In this document: positions 59,158 to 64,000 of the stretch, in pieces
Position numbering within the stretch: the first letter of the stretch is position 1
Layout of the letters: each line of letters begins with the position of its first letter
NCBI RefSeq assembly: GCF_021730305.1
Contig: NZ_CP032674.1
Span: forward strand, 4,201,001 to 4,265,000
Direction: 5' to 3'
DNA length: 64,000 bases
Origin: Xanthobacter sp. YC-JY1
Lineage (GTDB): Bacteria > Pseudomonadota > Alphaproteobacteria > Rhizobiales > Xanthobacteraceae
Made by a program: the position numbers and the translations under genes
Notes under the pieces: generated by a model
The model's input: the letters and a program-made list of their open reading frames with translations, nothing else
Told to the model about the DNA's origin: nothing
Database searches by the model: none

Positions 59158-61248
59158 TCAGTAGCGGGCGTCCGCCGGCTTCTTGTCCTTCGGCCAGTCG
59201 TTCACCTTGGGGGCGAAGTCCGGCCGCGGCATGTGGCTGAAATATTCGGCCACATCCACCGCCTCCTGGTCGGTGAGGCCGCCCTGGCCCAGCGGGAAGC
59301 CGCCGTGGAAGCCGATGGGCATGTTGCGCTTCACGAAGGCCGCGGCCGTGTAGGTGCGCGCCATGCCCGCGCCGATGTTGAAGGACTGGTCGCCCCAGAG
59401 CGGGGGATAGACGAAGGCGCCGGCGGCGTCCTTTATGCCCTCTCCGTTCGAGCCGTGGCAGACGGCGCACTGGGCGGCGTAGACCCTGCCGCCGTTCTCC
59501 GTGTCCGGCTTGATCGCCTGGCTGATCTTGCCGACGCCGCGGCCCTCCACCTTGTCCTCGGGCTTCGTCTCCCGCTTCATCCAGTCGAAATAGGCCACCA
59601 TGGCCTTCATGTCGTCGCCGTCCTTCGCCAGCGGCTTGCCGTTCATGGAGCGCAGGAAGCAGCCGTTGATGCGGTCTTCCAGCGTGATCTCCCGCCCGGC
59701 CCGCGGCGCGTAGCTCGGGAAGAAGGCGGAGACGCCCACATAGGGCGAGCCATCGGCCACCGTGCCGGCATTGAGGTGGCAGCTGGAGCAGTTCAGCACG
59801 TTGCCGACATTCTTCGGCAGCAGAGTGTGCGTCTCGGTGTTGAGGCGCATGCCGCGCACCAATTGGGCCGCATTGGGCTCCTTCAGCACATCCGCGATGC
59901 GCGGCGTGTCGAAGGGCCGGGTATCCACCTTCGGGTCGAGCGTCGCGCGCGCGACCTTCACATGCGCGGTCGTGACCGGCGCCGCACCGCCGCCCCAGCT
60001 GGCGCGGACAAAGGAGAGGATGTCAGCGATCTCGTCGTCCCCCAGCCGGGCGAAGCCGGGCATGGTGAAGACGCGGGCATGCGCCTGCGTCTGCGCCGTC
60101 GCCCAGCCGGTCAGGGTGATGTGGACGAGCGTCGAGGGGTCCTTGGCCGCGACCGTCGGATTGCCGCCGAGCGGCGGGAACACCTTGGCGACGCCGGCCC
60201 CGTTCAGACGATGGCAGTCGGCGCAGAACTGGGCGTAAGCGAGCCCGCCCCGGGTGGTGAACATGGCCGCGGGAATGCCGGTGTCCGGCGTCGCCGGGCG
60301 CTGCGCGCGCGGCTGGTCGGTGGGCAGGCCGCCGAGATAGGTGGCGATGGCCACGAGATCGGCGTCGGTGAAGTTCTGGGTGGAGTTGTGGATCACCTCG
60401 GTCATGGAGCCGGAGACGGTGCCGAAGCGGTTCTGGCCGGTCTTCAGCAGCTCCACCGTGTCATCCACGTCGCCGAGGCCGCGCAGGTTGACCGCGTTCC
60501 ATTCCTCGACCTTTGAGCCCGCGAGGAACGTTTCGCCGCTGCCGTCCGTGTCGGACATAGCGCGTTCCTGGAAGCCGATGCCCCGCGGCGTGTGGCAGGC
60601 GCCGCAATGGCCGAGCCCCTGCACCAGATAGGCGCCGCGATTCCACACCTCGCTTTTGCCGGCATCGGCGACGAAGGGATGGCTGTCGAGGAACATCTCG
60701 TTCCAGAAGGCGAGCGTCCAGCGTTGGTTGAAGGGGAAGCCGATGCCGGACGGCCGGTTGGGGCTGTCCACCGGCGCCACGCCCTTCATGAGGTAGACGT
60801 AGAGCGCGTACATGTCGTCCGGCGACATCTTCGCGTAGGACGGGTACGGCATGGCCGGGTACATGTGGGTGCCGTCGGCGGTCACGCCCTTGCGCATGGC
60901 GCGGTCGAAGGCGCCGAAGCTGTAGCGGCCGATGCCGGTCTTCGGATCGGGGGTGATGTTGGTGGAGTAGAGCATGCCGAACGGCGTCTCCAGCCCACGC
61001 CCGCCGGCCATGGGCTTCCCGTCCGCCGTGGTGTGGCAGGCGACGCAGTCACCCAGCTCCGCGATGTACTTGCCGCGGGCCACCAGCTCCGGGGCTGCCG
61101 CCTGCGGCAGCGTGCGACCGCCATCATCGATGCGCGGCGGGGTGACGATCCACCCGAAAACCGCCGCGCCAACCACCGCGACGCCGGCTGCGGCCGCCGC
61201 GAGCGTCTTCAATCGCGGCCTGCGCCGGATTGTACCTTCGTCGTTCAT
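59158..61248 (-). CDS. Five-heme cytochrome c: triheme dehydrogenase subunit fused to a TsdA-like thiosulfate dehydrogenase domain
   Basis: A 696-residue periplasmic or membrane-anchored cytochrome with an N-terminal hydrophobic helix (about 14-36). Five heme motifs: CVACH (68-72), CGACH (215-219), CADCH (342-346), CSSCH (487-491) and CAVCH (594-598). The first three, with STNITPDPKTGIG and YPAMPYPSYAKMSPDDM, match the cytochrome subunit of membrane alcohol or gluconate dehydrogenases. The last two resemble diheme TsdA: LNCSSCHLNAG, LEDRINGCFLRSMNGKPL (Cys530 is a candidate heme ligand) and NMPIGFHGG. Hence it may oxidise thiosulfate to tetrathionate and pass electrons on through three further hemes. 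AGGAGG precedes the ATG at 61248. No dehydrogenase gene accompanies it. Confidence 0.85.
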   Translation of the reverse strand: MNDEGTIRRRPRLKTLAAAAAGVAVVGAAVFGWIVTPPRIDDGGRTLPQAAAPELVARGKYIAELGDCVACHTTADGKPMAGGRGLETPFGMLYSTNITPDPKTGIGRYSFGAFDRAMRKGVTADGTHMYPAMPYPSYAKMSPDDMYALYVYLMKGVAPVDSPNRPSGIGFPFNQRWTLAFWNEMFLDSHPFVADAGKSEVWNRGAYLVQGLGHCGACHTPRGIGFQERAMSDTDGSGETFLAGSKVEEWNAVNLRGLGDVDDTVELLKTGQNRFGTVSGSMTEVIHNSTQNFTDADLVAIATYLGGLPTDQPRAQRPATPDTGIPAAMFTTRGGLAYAQFCADCHRLNGAGVAKVFPPLGGNPTVAAKDPSTLVHITLTGWATAQTQAHARVFTMPGFARLGDDEIADILSFVRASWGGGAAPVTTAHVKVARATLDPKVDTRPFDTPRIADVLKEPNAAQLVRGMRLNTETHTLLPKNVGNVLNCSSCHLNAGTVADGSPYVGVSAFFPSYAPRAGREITLEDRINGCFLRSMNGKPLAKDGDDMKAMVAYFDWMKRETKPEDKVEGRGVGKISQAIKPDTENGGRVYAAQCAVCHGSNGEGIKDAAGAFVYPPLWGDQSFNIGAGMARTYTAAAFVKRNMPIGFHGGFPLGQGGLTDQEAVDVAEYFSHMPRPDFAPKVNDWPKDKKPADARY

Positions 61249-61524
61249 GGAACGACCTCCTGTCATGGCCGGCGCCTCGAAAGCACGCACGAACCCTCCC
61301 GGAGAAACGGCTTCCCGTCCCTCCGGCGATTCGCGGCTGCTGTCGCGCCGCCGTCCAAGTCCCGCGCGGCGACACTACGCCCGCACCGCAGCAGGGCATT
61401 GACGCACCGCAACTGTGAAATTTCCCGCGCGCCTTGCAGCGCAGGCCCGACGACCTATCTGGACAGGAGAAAGGAACGGCCGCGTGCGAACCGGTTTCGG
61501 CGCCCGGCGGTCGTCATCGACATC

Positions 61525-61974
61525 ATGTCCGACAAGATCATCATCCCCTGCCCCCATTGCGGGCAGCTCAACCGCCTGCCCGCCGAACGGCGCGGCGGCG
61601 GGCGTTGCGGTTCCTGCGGGCAGGCCCTGTTCACGGGGCATCCCGTGGCGCTCACGACGGCCGCGTTCGACCGGCAGATCGGCTCGGAAGACCTGCCCGT
61701 GCTGGTGGACTTCTGGGCCGGCTGGTGTGGCCCCTGCCGCGCCATGGCGCCGGCATTCGAGGCCGCCGCTGCCGCGCTGGAGCCGCGCGTGCGGCTGGCC
61801 AAGGTGGATACGGAAGCCGAACCGCAGCTCGCCGCCCGCTTCCAGATCCGCTCGATCCCGACGCTGATCCTGTTCCGTGGCGGCCGGGAAATTGCCCGCC
61901 AGAGCGGCGCCCTCTCCGGCGGGCAGATCCGCGCCTTCGTGGACCAGCACGTCGCCGCCGGCGCGACGCGCTGA
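61525..61974 (+). CDS. trxC: Thioredoxin 2
   Basis: A 149-residue cytosolic thioredoxin with an N-terminal zinc site (CPHC and CGSC; Cys9, 12, 28, 31) and the active site WAGWCGPCRAMAP (Cys68, Cys71), the defining features of TrxC. The ATG at 61525 starts MSDKIIIPCPHCG; longer in-frame sequence upstream is unlikely to be coding. The 276-nt gap before it, shared with the divergent cytochrome gene, shows no clear regulatory motif. It may supply electrons to DsbD or SoxV; this is inference. Confidence 0.93.
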   Translation: MSDKIIIPCPHCGQLNRLPAERRGGGRCGSCGQALFTGHPVALTTAAFDRQIGSEDLPVLVDFWAGWCGPCRAMAPAFEAAAAALEPRVRLAKVDTEAEPQLAARFQIRSIPTLILFRGGREIARQSGALSGGQIRAFVDQHVAAGATR

Positions 61975-62009
61975 GCCATGGCGGCGCCCGTGCGCGGTCT
62001 GAACCGTGC

Positions 62010-62927
62010 TCAGTGGCCGGTTCCGGCCTGATCGCCCCCGGCCGACCTCGCCAGACGGACGATGGCATCCGCCACCCTCCGGTGGAGGCTCGCCGGCAGA
62101 TGGTGGCCCATGCCCTCGATCAGCAGGAATTCGGCGCCGGGGATCGAAGCCGCGGTGTCCGCGCCGCAGGCCGGCGGGATCAGCGGATCGCACGCGCCGT
62201 GGATGACGAGCGCGGGCACGGCGATGGTCGCGAGCCGGGCGCGGCGGTCCCCCGCCACGACCATGGCGGCGAGCTGCCGGCCCACTCCCCGGGGATCATG
62301 GGCGCGTCGCGCCTCCTCCAGCACGAGGGAGCGGTGTGCGCCGTCATCCACCGGATGCGCCGGGCCGGCGATGCGGTGGGCGAAGGCGAGGCTGTGGGCC
62401 ACGAAGCCCGCTTCGTCCATCACCGGATCGGGCGCGGGGCGCATCATCATGGCAAGAACGTCCGGCTCGGCCTGGGGCAGCGCCGGATTGCCAGTGCCTG
62501 ACATGATCGAGGTGAGGGAGAGCACCCGGCCGGGATGCTCGCTCGACATGATCTGCGCGATCATGCCGCCCATGGAGAGGCCAACCACATGCGCCCGGGG
62601 GATGGCGAGGGCATCGAGCAGGCCCACCGCGTCGGCCGCCATGTCGTGAAGGGTGTAGGGAACCTCCGGCCGCCGCCCCGCCATCAGCCCGGCAACAAGC
62701 GCGCCGAGGTCCGGCGGCGCGTGCTGGTCGAGATGGGTCGAGCCGCCAGCATCGCGATTGTCGAAGCGGATCACGCGAAAGCCGTACCCCGCGAGGGCCG
62801 CGCAGAACGCATCCGGCCAACGGATCATCTGAACGCCGAGGCCGGCGATCAACAGGATTGCCTCGCCGTCCAGCGGGCCGAAGCTGTCGAAGGCGATGTC
62901 GAGACCGTTGGCTTTCACGCGGGGCAT
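62010..62927 (-). CDS. Alpha/beta hydrolase
   Basis: A 305-residue hydrolase with nucleophile elbow VVGLSMGGMIAQ (Ser118), acid in VIHGACDPLIPP (near 241) and His in IEGMGHHLP (near 270), a complete triad. Segments DNRDAGGSTHL and MIRWPDAFCAAL resemble the family that includes aclacinomycin methylesterase and related esterases. No signal peptide. It lies 66 nt downstream of the TetR gene on the same strand, with an inverted repeat in the gap. The substrate is unknown. Confidence 0.85.
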   Translation of the reverse strand: MPRVKANGLDIAFDSFGPLDGEAILLIAGLGVQMIRWPDAFCAALAGYGFRVIRFDNRDAGGSTHLDQHAPPDLGALVAGLMAGRRPEVPYTLHDMAADAVGLLDALAIPRAHVVGLSMGGMIAQIMSSEHPGRVLSLTSIMSGTGNPALPQAEPDVLAMMMRPAPDPVMDEAGFVAHSLAFAHRIAGPAHPVDDGAHRSLVLEEARRAHDPRGVGRQLAAMVVAGDRRARLATIAVPALVIHGACDPLIPPACGADTAASIPGAEFLLIEGMGHHLPASLHRRVADAIVRLARSAGGDQAGTGH

Positions 62928-62955
62928 GGCGACGTCCGGAAGAGAGGGTCCGCCA

Positions 62956-62997
62956 TTAATACCCGGACGAAATCATAGTCAATATTATCCGGATTAA
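62956..62997 (-). promoter_or_regulatory. Inverted repeat upstream of the alpha/beta hydrolase
   Basis: TTAAT-AC-CCGGA (62956-62967) faces TCCGG-ATTAA (62988-62997) across 20 bp in an A/T-rich gap. The right arm overlaps the end of the TetR gene. It could be a regulator site for the hydrolase promoter, but the spacing is wide. Confidence 0.35.
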
Positions 62998-63575
62998 ATT
63001 TCCGGTTTGGTCTGCCCCAGAACCACCGCCAGCGCATCGGCGAGACCGCGCTCCAGCGAGCCGCCCGGTCCCTCCGTCAGGACGGGAAGTTCCAGCACGT
63101 CGCGCAGGATGCTGAATCCCATCAGCAGCGCCGCCGCCAGCGCCGCGCGCTGCGTGGCGTTGGCGTCAAGCTGCGTGCCCAGGGGCGCCACGAAGTCCTC
63201 GATCACCACCGCGCGCAGCACCGCCGCCGCCTTCGGGCTGGTGAGGGAGTGGATCAGGATGCCCATCGGCCCGGCCTCGCAGCCTGCGTCCGCCTTGGAT
63301 TTCGACACCACATGGGCCGCCAGCATCCGGGCCGGATCAGTGCCGAGATCATCGAGGAACTTCTCGGTCTGCATTACCCGCTTCACCGCCGCATGGAACA
63401 GCTGCTCCTTGGAACCGAAGGCGCGATGCACATAGGCAACGTCCACGCCGGCGTCGGCGGCGATCTCGCGCAGCCCGGTCTGGTCATAGGACTGCCGCGA
63501 GAACCGCCCGACGGCCGCCTCCAGAATGCGCTCCCGCCCTGAAGCGGGAGCCGAGCTGTCACGGGTCTTGGTCAT
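62994..63575 (-). CDS. TetR-family repressor
   Basis: A 193-residue repressor. Residues about 12-60 form the helix-turn-helix (RERILEAAVGRF; GLREIAADAGVDVAYVHRAF), and the rest is an all-helical ligand domain. ATG at 63575 was preferred to GTG at 63578. The divergent gene at 63833 looks like an efflux adaptor, and a perfect palindrome lies 50 nt upstream of this start, the common arrangement of AcrR-like repressors that control an RND pump and themselves. The inducer is unknown. Confidence 0.9.
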   Translation of the reverse strand: MTKTRDSSAPASGRERILEAAVGRFSRQSYDQTGLREIAADAGVDVAYVHRAFGSKEQLFHAAVKRVMQTEKFLDDLGTDPARMLAAHVVSKSKADAGCEAGPMGILIHSLTSPKAAAVLRAVVIEDFVAPLGTQLDANATQRAALAAALLMGFSILRDVLELPVLTEGPGGSLERGLADALAVVLGQTKPEI

Positions 63576-63624
63576 CACATCCGTCCTCGTCCGGCCTCAA
63601 GGCGTAGGAGGCTGCGGGCGAGAG

Positions 63625-63640
63625 GTCAACACCTGTTGAC
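63625..63640. promoter_or_regulatory. Probable TetR operator
   Basis: GTCAACA-CC-TGTTGAC has perfect 7-bp inverted arms around a 2-bp centre. It lies in the divergent gap between the tetR gene and the lipoprotein gene, 50 nt from the tetR start and about 190 nt from the other. Confidence 0.7.
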
Positions 63641-63832
63641 TTCGGCCTGCGGCTCGCGCTACAGGGATAGCAGAACCGAGGGGCGCGAGGTTCCGCAGCG
63701 GAGTTTTCCATGTCTGTGCACCGGCGCGCGCCCCCTGAAGATGCATCTCCTGGACATGTGCCCCCCGACCGCGCCGCAGGGCGCGGCTGCGGCGCGGCGC
63801 GCCGGGTCATGAACAGAACGGCCTGATCCCCC

Positions 63833-64000
63833 ATGCAATCCCTGTATCGCGCGCCGGCAGCGAACGCCGGAGCGGGCGACCGTTCGCCTGTGCGACGGCC
63901 GACGGCCGCGCTGATCTGCATCCTCGCCCTCGCGGGCCTGCTCGCCGCTTGCGACGGGCAGGGAACGGCGAAGGGTGCGCCGAAGGAGGCATCCCACACG
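63833..64000 (+). CDS. Lipoprotein, probable RND efflux adaptor (partial, 3' end outside window)
   Basis: The first 56 codons of a gene cut by the window end. It starts MQSLYRAPAANAGAG, then has a hydrophobic segment ALICILALAGLLAAC with a lipobox (LAAC, Cys40), followed by a polar Gly/Lys/Ala region. A lipidated N-terminus of this kind downstream of a divergent TetR gene is typical of AcrA/MexA-type membrane fusion proteins, but the diagnostic domains lie outside the window. Other lipoproteins cannot be excluded. The reading frame stays open to the last base. Confidence 0.55.
   Translation, partial: MQSLYRAPAANAGAGDRSPVRRPTAALICILALAGLLAACDGQGTAKGAPKEASHT

Noticed and set aside
59158-61248. 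Plain alcohol dehydrogenase cytochrome subunit
   Set aside because: Such subunits have three hemes and about 450 residues; this protein has five heme motifs and an added TsdA-like domain, and no dehydrogenase gene is adjacent.
61249-61524. Small open frames in the gap before trxC
   Set aside because: None has a ribosome binding site with a plausible start, and their translations are Arg/Ser-rich frames typical of GC-rich non-coding DNA.

Overview
The window is a GC-rich chromosomal segment with tightly packed genes, many joined by 4-nt ATGA start/stop overlaps. The gene content and the sox gene order (soxF-cytochrome-soxD-soxC-soxB-soxZ-soxY, divergent soxA-soxX, then soxW-soxV and soxS-soxR) point to a facultatively chemolithotrophic alphaproteobacterium. 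The best match I can name from memory is the Xanthobacteraceae (Starkeya, Ancylobacter, Xanthobacter and relatives). This assignment is inference from gene order and family, not a database match. No rRNA, tRNA, insertion sequence or CRISPR array was seen.

Region 1 (1-11.8 kb) is catabolic. A maleylacetate reductase and a Dabb-domain protein face a LysR regulator. A long minus-strand operon (11703 down to 2959) follows, encoding an enoyl-CoA hydratase-like enzyme, an epimerase/dehydratase, a metallo-beta-lactamase-fold lactonase-like hydrolase, a GntR/FCD regulator, an enol-lactonase-like alpha/beta hydrolase, a beta-hydroxyacid dehydrogenase, a SsuABC/TauABC-type importer and a carboxymuconolactone decarboxylase-like protein. 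Two near-identical palindromes (ATTGT-AYG-ACAAT) lie before the first gene and before the importer. They look like the operators of the embedded GntR regulator. The substrate is not identifiable from sequence.

Region 2 (11.8-20.6 kb) holds a membrane PAS-GGDEF-EAL signalling protein, a small exported protein and a large autotransporter whose passenger domain carries about 15 repeats of 25-27 residues.

Region 3 (20.8-37.9 kb) is one uninterrupted seven-gene operon: glgE, treS fused to maltokinase, glgB, glgX, treZ, malQ, treY. Every junction overlaps. Together these enzymes can move glucose units from trehalose into branched alpha-glucan (TreS-Mak-GlgE-GlgB) and back to trehalose (GlgX-TreY-TreZ), with MalQ recycling short chains. 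GlgE carries an unusual N-terminal domain that looks like a dead GH13 barrel.

Region 4 (37.9-41.3 kb) has an MFS transporter overlapping arsH, and a cupin-like protein of unknown role.

Region 5 (41.3-53.8 kb) is a full thiosulfate-oxidising sox locus with a SqrR/SoxR-type persulfide-sensing repressor, a matching ATTC-N8-GAAT operator, a one-heme short SoxD, an inserted DsrE-like protein and a YeeE/YedE sulfur transporter.

Region 6 (53.8-62 kb) concerns periplasmic thiol redox and cytochromes: a two-component system divergent from a dsbD-dsbA-L,D-transpeptidase operon, a five-heme cytochrome that joins an alcohol-dehydrogenase-type triheme subunit to a TsdA-like thiosulfate dehydrogenase domain, and trxC.

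The right end (62-64 kb) has an alpha/beta hydrolase, a TetR repressor with a clear palindromic operator, and the first 56 codons of a divergent lipoprotein, probably the adaptor of an RND efflux pump.
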